Positions 9,769 through 19,284 of a stretch of DNA of 64,000 bases are shown here, in pieces; position 1 is the stretch's first letter, and the number at the start of each line of letters is the position of its first letter. Under the pieces are notes generated by a model. It saw only the letters and a list, made by a program, of their open reading frames with translations, did not search any database and had not been told where the DNA came from. A program made the position numbers and the translations under genes. The stretch is from Acheta domesticus (lineage: Eukaryota > Arthropoda > Insecta > Orthoptera > Gryllidae). The DNA is taken from NCBI GenBank assembly GCA_031308135.1, contig JAHLJT010000631.1:33465522-33529521 (forward strand), written 5' to 3'.

Positions 9769-10230
9769 TTATCTGTTGTGGTAGTCATCGATGCAATCGC
9801 CATCTGCACAGCTCTCGCTAACCATTCCGCAGCGTTGCGCGCGCATCCGCTGACGTCCATCGGAAGAAGAAGATCGCAGCAGACCGAGGTGGATGTCGAT
9901 CGTTCCGTCGTCTTGCGACGTCGCGATGGTGTTGTTGTTGTTTTTTTGGTCTTTCGCTCTTTTGGTTTTGCGTCCTTTTTGGTTTTCTTCTTCTTTTTTC
10001 GATGTGCAATGCACCGGACAGGGATGACCGCATGCAGAAGGAAAATCGGGTGATGGAGACGTCGGCGCTCTCACCTCCATATCCTCCTCCTCCATGTTTT
10101 CTTTGATATCAACAAAAACTGCGAGTTGCGAATCGCAAGAAGAAGAAGAAGAAGAAGAAGACGAACCAACGTCGTCTTCACCGGGCGAAGCAGATGGAAG
10201 TTGTTGTTTTTCTTCTTCTTCGTTCATCAT
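9769..10230 (-). CDS. Acidic Ser-rich Polinton protein (copy A)
   Basis: Not recognised. A ~153-residue intact frame from ATG 10230. It opens with a Glu run (NEEEEKQQ) and a run of nine Ser (10140-10170), then a Pro/Cys/His stretch (CGHPCPVHC), a Lys/Arg-rich stretch and a C-terminus with spaced Cys. The Ser run varies in length between copies. It sits between the MCP and ATPase genes, where Polintons and adintoviruses often carry a small virion-associated protein, but no function can be assigned. It appears complete here, whereas copy B is frameshifted. Confidence 0.5.
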   Translation of the reverse strand: MMNEEEEKQQLPSASPGEDDVGSSSSSSSSSCDSQLAVFVDIKENMEEEDMEVRAPTSPSPDFPSACGHPCPVHCTSKKEEENQKGRKTKRAKDQKNNNNTIATSQDDGTIDIHLGLLRSSSSDGRQRMRAQRCGMVSESCADGDCIDDYHNR

Positions 10231-10281
10231 CTCGTGAAGGAAAGACACGGAATGATGACAGTGAGCGACACACGCGACTTC

Positions 10282-11603
10282 TTATACGATCATGTTTTTC
10301 TTCACCACAAAGTCGTCGATTGGTGCGCATTGCACTTCCGTTTTGTAGATAATGACACAATACGCCGTGACGTTAGCTGGCATAGCTGTACCCGTTTCCC
10401 ACGTGATCTTGATGTCGGTTTGCGAGGGGAGGACGGCAGACGCTCTGGCGGAGACGTCCCATACGATAATAGGAAACCAAGCATTCAAATACCAATATTC
10501 CATTGCCGATATGGGATTGCGATTGTAGAAAGAACGTTCCGCTTTTTGCATCATTTCATAGAGATACGGGTGCCATTTTCATCATCATCAGTATAAAATT
10601 TTACATTGCATTGAAGTTCGGAATAAGGGTAAAACTCGTCGTTTAAATACAGTTTTGCTCTTGTCATGTCGTTACCATCGAATTCACCCGAATTCTGTTT
10701 CAGGTTCGCGTCTTTCCCCTTTTGCATCCCAAAGAAAATGTACAGTGGATGGTCCTCTTTTGCGGCAGTCTTCACCGTCCACTGAAACGGTCCATTTCCT
10801 CCACTTGGAACGTTGGGGTATTCGTGAAGTTCCCATCGTCTGAATTGCACGGGGATCGGGCGCCGGCTGTCCAGGGTTCGCGTCACCGCGAGGGAAGCAG
10901 CATCGCTCAGCGTCAAATGAGGCATTCTCCAAATCACATAATCCAAGTCACGGTAATCGTTGTGGCGTCTGGTATGGCATTTTTAGTCGTGAGACATCTG
11001 ATTATCATGACGACCTCGAATGAGATCGAGGTCGTGTTTCACGCCGGTCATGATACGCGTGTGATCTTCGAAAAATCCCATCCACAGTCGCAATGGCACG
11101 ATACCGTAAAATTTTCCGCCATTCTTACTGAGCATGAGTTCGGTGTTGCTCTCGGTTTCTGACTTGTATAACTTGAGATCTTCGGTCCAACACGCATTGC
11201 CGAATGATCTTCTTTCTGCTGGCGAAAGGAAACACACGTTCTTTATCGTGCTCGTGATCCCGGATTTTTCACAACGTCGACGATCACGTTGTTGATTTCG
11301 TAACGAATTTCACTAAAAAGAAAGGCGAAACCATTGTTGATCAATTCGCAGTTGGTGCGCTCTGCAGTGCCCCTCTTGACCGCAGATCCCGCGATGACGA
11401 GCGAACTCTCGCAAGGTAAGAGAACGGCGTCCTTATTCACGATAGTAATGCGAATTTCGTCGTTTTGACCAAACGATTTAATGTACGGAAAGTGTTCGTG
11501 AACAGCTTCGTTGACGATGTGGTGTTTTATATTCTCCCTGCGGAGAATGTCGATCGCGTGTTCGTCCACAAATTCCGTTGAAGAATGATGATTGGTTCTT
11601 CAT
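10282..11603 (-). pseudogene. MCP: Major capsid protein, double jelly-roll (Polinton, copy A), frameshifted
   Basis: A ~440-codon gene between penton and the acidic protein, the place and size expected of the Polinton hexon-like capsid protein. Conserved-looking blocks include an N-terminal HIVNEAVHEHF region, GKFYGIVPLRLW in the middle, and a C-terminal strand-rich half ending VVKKNMIV at the stop 10282. The double jelly-roll assignment comes from context and general similarity, not from a structure. Small indels break the frame at the N-terminus (about 11585), near 11265, near 10975 and near 10570. Its C-terminal end is intact, unlike copy B. Confidence 0.75.
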
Positions 11604-11762
11604 TTTTTTCGGTTTTCTTCTTCTTCTTTAGAAAAATACTGTAACCCAACACTCGTAAGATTTGTCGACTGGATGGTGTTAACGTGGTGAGCGGACAAAG
11701 CACTCTGTGCCTCGGTCGCGACACGACCTGCATTTTATAGAGCTTTTTTTCGTGGTTCCTTT

Positions 11763-12528
11763 TTAGAAGAAAGCGGCATTGCGATTGCTTCTGGGGCGTA
11801 CGTGTAAGGTGCACGTCAACGGTGTTTCCGAGTACAACGGAATCAGTTCACCGGCCGCGTTCGATAGTCGAATCGATAACTCGTCGATAAAACGTCGCGT
11901 GACGCGGTGAAAGATTTTTTCGGTTGGTCTTTCTTCGACGATGGCGGCAGGTAAATCGTTCACGTGAAACTGATAAAGCACGTGGGCTATTCGATCGTTT
12001 ATATACCCGCTTTCGATCACGTTACACGTCACGAACACTTCAAAATCTTTCACGATCGTCGGCGCAGCATCGGCCGTCACGTACACCCCGTAAGCTGAGG
12101 GTGGGACGGTCTTTGAAAATCCGAGGAGAGGACCGATGGACTCGGCGTGCTCGAAAGCAGCGTGAACGACGTGTTGACGCGCACTTTATTCGTGTACGGG
12201 TCCGCTTCCAAATCGAAAAAGTGCTTCTTCTTCGCAAAGCCACCGGGAAACTGTCGATGTAGAATATTCGATATATGATGATGGAGATCTTCCAAAGTAT
12301 ACGTACCCGGAGGGACCTCCAGAATATAGCTTGCCGGAGGTCCCCCACCACCCCCATTTACAACTTCGTAGTGGAGTTGGTTGTGTCCGTCCTTCACGTT
12401 GCGAATGGTGTGAACGGTGCTGAGATGCACTAACGCGATCTCGTACACGTCGTTCTTAGAGGTCGACACCCGGCGCAAACTTCACCGAGATCTCCGGCCC
12501 CTTCCCTGATTAAAGTGTACGTACGCAT
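11763..12528 (-). pseudogene. Penton / minor capsid protein (Polinton, copy A), frameshifted
   Basis: A ~250-residue single jelly-roll minor capsid protein. Typical signals are GTYTLEDLHHHISNIL near residue 76, SIGPLLGFSK in the middle, and a C-terminal LYSETPLTCTLHVRP strand motif. It starts at ATG 12528 and stops at 11763. Indels near 12455, 12190, 12140 and 11905 shift the frame. In the capsid it would occupy fivefold vertices next to the MCP. Confidence 0.7.
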
Positions 12529-12566
12529 GACACGATCGTCACAAGCGAAATGACAACGTCCGGTGT

Positions 12567-12963
12567 TTAATCTTCCTTTTTCTTCTTCTTCTCCTTCTTC
12601 CATTCGTGAAAAAGAAACTGCAAACATAACTTGCCGCAATTGTTCGCGTTGTATCGTTGAACTTGACGCGTGTTGTACGTCACACGGTGTCCGCGGGCGT
12701 ATCGAAGAAATTCGGAAGGGGGCGGAAGTCCGAACGAATCGAAATAACGCACCGTTCGGTCTCGTTTCACGTACTCGACGAAATAGAGTACCGTCGCCGC
12801 TGGCGTCGTCGAGGTTGATGACGCCGGACTCACGCTCCGCCCTTGTTCTTTTGGGCAGCGCATCCCGCGTAAACACACCACGAAAATGAGGAATGTTCAA
12901 AATCTTCTTCGCAAAACGTGTCATTTCCTCGTGCGTGAGCGCTCGACGCGGTACTCCGCTCAT
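12567..12963 (-). pseudogene. Adenain-like cysteine protease (Polinton, copy A), frameshifted
   Basis: A ~132-residue maturation protease of the adenovirus/Ulp1 type. Expected residues are a His in GTHF (seen intact in copy B), Asp in YFDSFG and the catalytic Cys in NNCGKLC. Here small insertions at 12783-12790 destroy the His codon context and shift the frame. The start ATG (12961-12963) overlaps the stop of the pX-like gene in an ATGA arrangement. The enzyme would cleave capsid or core precursor proteins during assembly. Confidence 0.8.
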
Positions 12964-13532
12964 TCGTTTTTTCGAGCCGTCCCCATCCTACTCCTCCTCC
13001 CCTTCGTCTTCCTCTTCGTCCGAAGCATTTTCGCGGCCCTTAGCAACACGCCGGATCCTTTTTTTGTCTCTTCCATGACCTTGTTATGACGCACCATTTC
13101 CGCTAATTCTTGGTTTTTACTTTTAGCGTTTTTCACAGCGTTCGCGACAGCGGCAGCGCCACCTGCGACAGTCCCGAGCGCGCTCAGTCCGCTGAGGATG
13201 GCCGGAATCAGAGGAATGAGGGCAGGCAAAAACCCGCCACTCTTTACTCTTTTTCTACCGCCTCGCGCCGTTCTCGTCGTCTTTCGCCTACGTACGCCAC
13301 TTCCCTGCAGACGACGACGATTCTTTCCCCCCTTCGTACAGGGACCTCCGACGCATCGACCTCGCAAAAAAATGCCGCGACCCATCGCGGCCGGGGTAAT
13401 CACCGCGCCGGAATCCGAAAGAGAATCTCTTCCTCTTCTCTCTCTTGTACGCCTCTCCCGTCGTAACTCCCTATTATCGGGTTGTCTCCTACAATCTCTC
13501 GCCGTTGTCGTTCTGCACACGGTCCGAACCAT
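12960..13532 (-). CDS. Adenovirus pX/pVI-like core protein (Polinton, copy A)
   Basis: A ~190-residue intact basic protein from ATG 13532. It begins Arg-rich, then has the characteristic hydrophobic segment GGFLPALIPLIPAILSGL followed by an Ala/Gly-rich helix and RHNKVMEE, the pattern seen in pX-like virion core proteins of adintoviruses and Polintons. The C-terminus is again Lys/Arg-rich. By family it would bind DNA or disturb membranes during entry after cleavage by the neighbouring protease. Its stop overlaps the protease start by four bases. Confidence 0.72.
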   Translation of the reverse strand: MVRTVCRTTTARDCRRQPDNRELRRERRTRERRGRDSLSDSGAVITPAAMGRGIFLRGRCVGGPCTKGGKNRRRLQGSGVRRRKTTRTARGGRKRVKSGGFLPALIPLIPAILSGLSALGTVAGGAAAVANAVKNAKSKNQELAEMVRHNKVMEETKKGSGVLLRAAKMLRTKRKTKGRRSRMGTARKNE

Positions 13533-13581
13533 GACAGTACTAATACACAAGCGCAAGTGTCAAAATATATAAAGGTCTCCT

Positions 13582-14357
13582 TTAAATATCCTTCTTCAAT
13601 ATCCCCTTCGATACCAGACGCTCATTGAGCTTATCAAACTTTTCTACAAATTCATGCTGCAACTTATTGAAATAAACAAACATGCTGTCATTGAAACTCG
13701 TCAGACGCGCACCGAGCCCTTCCAATTTGTTTTCTATCTTTGTTTCGAGATTATGAGTATCGTGTTTGACTAGTTCTTTATGCACGTGAAAAAGTTCCTC
13801 CGCGTGTTGTTTCGCATCCGCCAGCGTCTCATCCAATTGCGCCTTAATCACCACGTCCGAAGAGTCCGTACCGGCGCCTACTTTGCGAATAAGTTTGTTG
13901 TGAAACTTAAAATTACCGGACGAACCGACTTGCGGTAACGTCTCCAAGAGTCTGGGAGGAATTTTTTTTTCGTGCGCGGCCACGAGCGCCTTGCATTCGT
14001 TCTTCGCGAACGCCTTTAAGTTTTTCTCCTGTTGATCAACACGCGTAGAGAGCTTCTTCTCGAGAGCATCGAGTTCGCTTTTTTGTTTTTTCACGGTTTC
14101 AGCAGACTTGCTTTCGTGTGCGGCCGCGAGCGCCTTGCATTCGTTCTTCGCGAACTCCTTTAATCGGTTTTCCTGTTCTCCGAAACGCGCAGAAAGCTTC
14201 CGCTCGAGTGCATCGAGTTCGCTTTCTTTGATCACGGTTTTTTTCCCACAGACTCATCGTCTCTTCTCATGCGCTTTACAACACCATCGATTTGTTCATC
14301 GACGTATCGCTTCGTGACGGCGTGACGCGCCCGAACCGCATGTCCGAAGACATCCAT
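13582..14357 (-). CDS. Coiled-coil fibre-like protein (Polinton, copy A)
   Basis: A ~258-residue intact frame from ATG 14357. The N-terminal ~20 residues hold AVTKRYVDEQI, the same YVD fibre repeat found twice in the small protein at 5623-5954. Two imperfect repeats of about 35 residues follow (ELDALERKLS and ELDALEKKLS, each with FAKNECKAL). A globular piece carries a degenerate repeat (SDVVIKAQLDE). The C-terminal half is a second coiled coil (THNLETKIENKLEGLG...) up to the stop 13582. A trimeric virion fibre is inferred from the repeats and the place in the late block. Confidence 0.6.
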
Positions 14358-15102
14358 CGCATCGATGCGACTGTGAGTTTTGTGTTCGACTCGCGACTAT
14401 TTATGTATTATTTTTTTAACGGGCGTGCAGTCTAAGGCCAGTGACCGCGCGGATGTTCTATGTGATACCGCACGCACGTTTCGTTTCGCGCGCAAGGAAG
14501 AGAGAGAGAGAGCGCAGACGCTACCGCCCTTCGCCTCCAGAGCGCGCACGCTACAGGCTTTCGCCGCCAAAGCGCGTACACGCCCGATTTCTTTCTGAAT
14601 CCTTTTCCGAATTCTTTTCTGAATTGCTTTGCGAACTCTTTCAAAATTGGTCGGTCAGCGACTGACTAAGAGTGAGTTTCTTTTTAATTAATTTTTCACA
14701 ATAATATTTTTAATTTTTATCACGGTGGTGATCTCATTCTACGTCTCATTGTTGGAGATGCAAAAGTGAGCAGTGGTTCTCTTTTTTTTCGCCTCTTCAT
14801 CATCATCAAACAGCTATGTTTTTTATTTTATTAATTATTTTACATCACTTCCTATTTTTTACTTCCTATTTTACTTCCTATTTTTTGTTATTTTTTGAGG
14901 GACGGGTAAGGAATATTTTCTTAGTTCAAAAAATTATATTCGCTTGACAATAATTTGGAAACAATTATTTTAATTTATTCTAATTTTTTATGATATTTTG
15001 AGGAACGGGTAAGGAATAAAACTCTTTCTTTTTTTAATATGTTCTATTGTTTTATTTCATATTAAAATTTACATTTCTTTTTTTTGCATTGTCTGTGTGC
15101 AG
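14358..15102. other. Non-coding stretch upstream of the late block (copy A)
   Basis: It holds a (GA)n-like run (about 14498-14512) and two inverted copies of the control-block motif (14528, 14558). From 14680 an AT-rich stretch contains three ACTTCCTATTTT repeats (about 14846-14882) and two copies of GGAACGGGTAAGGAATA-type sequence (14899, 15003). Short ORFs across 14380-14665 look like shadows of the GC-rich repeats. It probably carries the promoter of the late block. Confidence 0.4.
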
Positions 15103-15347
15103 ATGCAGCTCATTGGCACGAAGAGGAAGTACAGTCTGAATCACTAAATGTTACACATAAATCACTTCACTTGGCGTGTAAAAGAACCTTTGTTGCGAGA
15201 TGTAACGGCGTTTGTTCTATAAATAGGGTTGCTGATCGTCCAGTGGAATCTTCCACTGCAGAAAGACCTATATTTGTCGATATTGAACATATTAGAACAT
15301 TGTGCACAATCACTCACTTTCATGATCATTCTTTTCAATTTTCATGA
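15103..15347 (+). CDS. Candidate plus-strand terminal exon (copy A)
   Basis: An open stretch of ~81 codons preceded by a strong 3' splice-site-like sequence (TTTTTTGCATTGTCTGTGTGCAG). In copy B (61123-61370) the frame is also open, and the only length difference is three bases inside the frame, which keeps it. Residues include spaced Cys and His (LACKRTF, CNGVC, HFHDH). The stop at 15345-15347 lies three bases beyond the stop of the opposite-strand spliced gene, so the two end tail to tail. I cannot place the upstream exon and do not recognise the product. Confidence 0.35.
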
Positions 15348-15350
15348 TAT

Positions 15351-16321
15351 TCATGAGTCCACTTTGTTGATAATTCCATATTGTATGAATAAACCCCGTA
15401 TGATATCCCAAGTTTTGTGCTTAAATAAATCGGTTAGTTTATAAATGAGCACCACGTTTGCATTATTGCCTTCGTTGACCCCCAAGTACGCAAGGTGGGG
15501 TCGTTCTTGTAGGAATTTTTCTCTTCCTATTTGCTGAATTTCAGGTGTAAATCTGAAGAAGAAAAAAAGGTAAGTACAAAATTTATGTATACATTTTTTT
15601 AAAATTTTTTAAGAGAAGTTATTTTACGCACCTCACCGGTAGGAAGACTCCAAATGTATGTTGTAGTGTTGCGACATACGATTTTTTTTCGAACTTCGCA
15701 CTTTCTACCAATGATATATCAGTTATTTCAAAGAATAATCCTTTTGGAAGGTTTTCGAATTGCAGCCTGTTGTGTTCACTTTCAACTTTTCTCTCCAGTT
15801 CTGTCCATAGACTGCAATAAAAAATTGAAAAATGAATAATTTTTTTCTGTCATTTTTTACTTTGATGATTTATTAACAGTTTTTTACTTACTCTTGCCGC
15901 TTTAGTTTTCTATAAATGTACACCATGCACAACGGGTTTTTTGGGACAATTTTCACCGCTTGCGCGTCTTTGTTGTTAAAATATCTTATTCTCGTTTCAT
16001 CCACCGTCTGTGGTGGATTGAACGGTAGAATCATATCGGTCTTTTTTTCCACGTTCCGTGATGTCATTGGAACGATGGCACGATCTTCGAAAATTTCATC
16101 CTCTGAATCCGGAACGATAAGCATGTCTTCAGATTCGTGCAAAAGTTCTTGAGTATTGACCATGTATTTTGCCGTCTCTGTGAAAAAATTTTTTTTAACA
16201 ACAATGCGTATGAGTTCACTTTGTTGTTCGCTAATAATGTTTTGCAAAATGCTGTTACTTACAGTTTTCGATGTTTCGATGCCGAACTGTCATCGGCGCG
16301 TGATGTTGCATTTTCTGTCAT
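15351..16321 (-). CDS. Spliced four-exon gene of unknown function (copy A)
   Basis: Follows splice sites, not one ORF. Exon 1 is 16321-16263 (ATG; donor GTAAGT). Exon 2 is 16177-15892 (acceptor TTCACAG; donor GTAAGT). Exon 3 is 15811-15632 (acceptor TTATTGCAG; donor GTGCGT). Exon 4 is 15552-15351 (acceptor CTTCTTCAG; stop TGA). The three introns are about 80-85 bases and AT-rich. The phases join in frame throughout, except that copy A lacks two bases at the start of exon 2 that copy B has. The product is ~242 residues with an acidic N-terminus (PDSEDEIFED) and a C-terminal half containing LPKGLFFEI and FGVFLPVRF. This beta-rich pattern loosely resembles small nucleic-acid-binding proteins of invertebrate elements, but I cannot name a family. 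Confidence 0.6.
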
Positions 16322-16450
16322 TGCGCGGAGAGCAGTCGTCGTCTTCGTGCGTCTTCTGAGCGAGCCAGCGGTGTGTGTGAAGAAAATGTGCGTGTGGACC
16401 TCTTTTAAAGCCCAACCGTTTCGTGTACGCCGCCGCGTGCTTCCTCTAGC

Positions 16451-16757
16451 TGCTGATAGTGATGACGCAGCATTAATCAGCAGCGTGCTGTTCTTATCGC
16501 TGTCGCACGAGTGTTATATTACGTCTTCCGCTCATTCGTGCTGCATGTGCTGCTGATAGTGATGACGCAGCATGAGTCAGCCGCGTGCTGTTCTTATCGC
16601 TGTCGCACGAGTGTTATATTACGTCTTCCGCTCATTCGTGCTGCATGTGCTGCTGACAGTGCAACGACCTTCAGTACTCAGCAGTTCTTATCGCTGTCGC
16701 ACGAATGTTATATTACGTCTTCCGCTCATTCGTGCTGCATGTGCTGCAGATAGTGAT
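16451..16757. repeat. Three tandem ~94-100-bp repeats upstream of PolB (copy A)
   Basis: The core TTCTTATCGCTGTCGCACGA recurs at 16491, 16591 and 16685. Each unit also carries TTATATTACGTC and CTCATTCGTGCTGCATGTGC. The links contain ATGACGCAGCA (16462, 16562) and TGAGTCAGC (about 16574), which match AP-1/Maf or antioxidant-response-type sites. The array lies between the divergent spliced gene and PolB, the place of a two-way promoter or replication-linked enhancer. Confidence 0.8.
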
Positions 16758-17076
16758 TACGCTGTGTGGTGCAATGCTGTCGCTCCGATAGTGTGTGTGT
16801 GTGTGAAGCTTGAAAACATCACGTTCGCAGACTTCCGGCGTTAGTCGTTCGTTTGCTCTGCTCGCGGACATCCTAGTGCCGTGTTTTTTTCGTGACGATC
16901 TTTTTCTTAGTTATTTACGCCGTGGTAGTGACGTTAATATTGATTGACACTTTTCAACGGTGTGCTTGTTAGTAAGTTGTCATTTTTTTCGTATTGATTT
17001 ATTGTCAATCGATATTTTTTCAATTTTTTTAACATTATATTTATTTTTTGTTTTCTTTAAAGAGAAAAAGTTAGAC
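16758..17076 (+). promoter_or_regulatory. PolB leader with possible 5'UTR intron (copy A)
   Basis: A (TG)n run at 16791-16803 is followed by sequence conserved with copy B up to the PolB ATG. A GTAAGT at 16971 and a pyrimidine-rich TTTTCTTTAAAG just before 17061 could bound an ~90-base intron in the leader. In copy B the donor is altered (GAAAGT), while the acceptor is better (TTTTCTTTTAG). Functional splicing is therefore uncertain. Confidence 0.35.
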
Positions 17077-18284
17077 ATGAGTCAATCGACTTCGTCTTCT
17101 TCTTCCGTCATTGCAAACGCTCTCCAGTGGACGGACGCCGCGCACTCTTTAAACGACCGTGTAATTCGGCGTGTCATTTCGAATCCTCCTCCCCCACACG
17201 ACATCGCGGATCCGGTCGAGTTTCTCAACCGATGTCGTGTTCCCTTCCATCTGAAGATGTTTGAAGAACTCAACAACACTCTCGATCGACCTTGTTTCAA
17301 AATTTTCGCGCAACTTGAGTGTCAATTTTTGATTGAGAAAGAGAACGTCGAGACGCACGAAATCGTAGGGGTGCTGCAGCCCATCTTTCTTTCGGCACGG
17401 ACTGCGGTGCTCACCCGAGGTGATGACATTTCGGAATTTTTCCTTTCTAGAATCGCGGATGCTATAAATTCCAGATTCGACGAGTTTTCCGAGAGAGATT
17501 CCGGAAAATCGTTGGCCTCTATCGTCGCTCTTCATATTTCGGCTCACTTGTTCGAACCTATCGCTCATTCTGCCTCTTCTTTTCTTCCTCTTCCGGCACC
17601 CATCGCGAGTCGTCACGCTGTGATTAACGTGCGTAATCGAGACGAAAAATGTTTTCTGTGGGCGCTGGCGTCGGCTCTTCTTCATAAACGTCAGCCCAAA
17701 CACAACAAACATTCTCAACGTACCAGTACGTACGAAACCCTTTTCGATGAATTAGAAAACAGTCTCGATTTACATGGCATCTCCTGGCCACTTCCCGTTC
17801 ACGAGATTAAACGTTTCGAACGACAAAATCCTAGCTTTTCGTTTAACGTTTTCACGTTAGAGTTTGATTCGGCCAACACGTCTTGGAAAATCGTAGGTCC
17901 TGTGCACTTTTCGGAAACAAAGAAAGAGAACCATTTCAATTTCTTGTTGATTCATGGCGACGGGGGTCAGTCCCATTACGTTTGGATTAAGAATTTAGGT
18001 AGACTGATTCAGTCGCAGGATTCGGCTCACAAGGGTAGGATTTTTGTTTGCGAGATGTTTGAACGTGTTTTACACGCAAGCGTATCTGGAGGCTCACGAA
18101 ATCGATTGTAGATCCGTGGGGTCCCCCGCACGTTTGATCCTTCCGTCGGAGACGAACGAGGAGGAGCGCTTCATGCAATTTCGAAATTTAGATAGACAAC
18201 AACGATGCCCGATTGCGGTTTACGTTGATTTCGAAGCGCTCACGCTCCCCGTGTCTTCGTGCGAGCCGTCGTCGAGCGGATCCT
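17077..18284 (+). pseudogene. PolB: Polinton DNA polymerase B, N-terminal part (copy A)
   Basis: Family-B, protein-primed-type polymerase that would replicate the element. From ATG 17077 there is a Ser-rich start, the long N-terminal domain seen in Polinton polymerases (NRCRVPFHLKMFEEL; DEKCFLWALASAL; NHFNFLLI), then a Cys-bearing segment (CLNVFYTQAYLEAHEIDC) and the exonuclease I motif VYVDFEAL near 18220. One base is missing near 18053, so the frame ends at 18111 while the family sequence continues in another frame from 18044. Only 402 of the expected ~1100 or more codons are readable before the N gap. Confidence 0.85.
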
Positions 18285-19284
18285 NNNNNNNNNNNNNNNN
18301 NNNNNNNNNNNNNNNNNNNNNNNNNNNNNNNNNNNNNNNNNNNNNNNNNNNNNNNNNNNNNNNNNNNNNNNNNNNNNNNNNNNNNNNNNNNNNNNNNNNN
18401 NNNNNNNNNNNNNNNNNNNNNNNNNNNNNNNNNNNNNNNNNNNNNNNNNNNNNNNNNNNNNNNNNNNNNNNNNNNNNNNNNNNNNNNNNNNNNNNNNNNN
18501 NNNNNNNNNNNNNNNNNNNNNNNNNNNNNNNNNNNNNNNNNNNNNNNNNNNNNNNNNNNNNNNNNNNNNNNNNNNNNNNNNNNNNNNNNNNNNNNNNNNN
18601 NNNNNNNNNNNNNNNNNNNNNNNNNNNNNNNNNNNNNNNNNNNNNNNNNNNNNNNNNNNNNNNNNNNNNNNNNNNNNNNNNNNNNNNNNNNNNNNNNNNN
18701 NNNNNNNNNNNNNNNNNNNNNNNNNNNNNNNNNNNNNNNNNNNNNNNNNNNNNNNNNNNNNNNNNNNNNNNNNNNNNNNNNNNNNNNNNNNNNNNNNNNN
18801 NNNNNNNNNNNNNNNNNNNNNNNNNNNNNNNNNNNNNNNNNNNNNNNNNNNNNNNNNNNNNNNNNNNNNNNNNNNNNNNNNNNNNNNNNNNNNNNNNNNN
18901 NNNNNNNNNNNNNNNNNNNNNNNNNNNNNNNNNNNNNNNNNNNNNNNNNNNNNNNNNNNNNNNNNNNNNNNNNNNNNNNNNNNNNNNNNNNNNNNNNNNN
19001 NNNNNNNNNNNNNNNNNNNNNNNNNNNNNNNNNNNNNNNNNNNNNNNNNNNNNNNNNNNNNNNNNNNNNNNNNNNNNNNNNNNNNNNNNNNNNNNNNNNN
19101 NNNNNNNNNNNNNNNNNNNNNNNNNNNNNNNNNNNNNNNNNNNNNNNNNNNNNNNNNNNNNNNNNNNNNNNNNNNNNNNNNNNNNNNNNNNNNNNNNNNN
19201 NNNNNNNNNNNNNNNNNNNNNNNNNNNNNNNNNNNNNNNNNNNNNNNNNNNNNNNNNNNNNNNNNNNNNNNNNNNNNNNNNNNN
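18285..19284. other. Assembly gap, 1000 N
   Basis: A run of exactly 1000 undetermined bases, the usual placeholder for unknown length. Sequence to the left is inside PolB; sequence to the right is unrelated to the Polinton. The true distance, order and orientation across it are not known from the sequence. Confidence 0.99.

Larger units (their letters stand above)
1..18284. repeat. Copy A of duplicated gypsy + Polinton unit
   Basis: This whole stretch is repeated in the same orientation from 43497 to beyond the window end. The order gypsy pol, gag, truncated LTR, control block, Polinton late genes, PolB is identical. By eye the two copies differ at a few percent of bases plus many single-base indels. 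The copy starts at the window edge, so its left limit is unknown, and its right part is lost in the N gap. The junction between the gypsy LTR remnant and the control block (about 4797) is the same in both copies, so the composite predates the duplication. An alternative is that the copies are two alleles scaffolded in tandem. Confidence 0.9.

Noticed and set aside
11604..11762. Small basic ORF between penton and MCP
   Set aside because: About 45 codons with a Lys run; the reading frame beyond it differs between copies, and it may just be leader of the MCP.
14380..14665. Plus-strand ORFs upstream of the late block
   Set aside because: Composed of the repeated CTTCGCC motif and GA-rich DNA; frames differ between copies.
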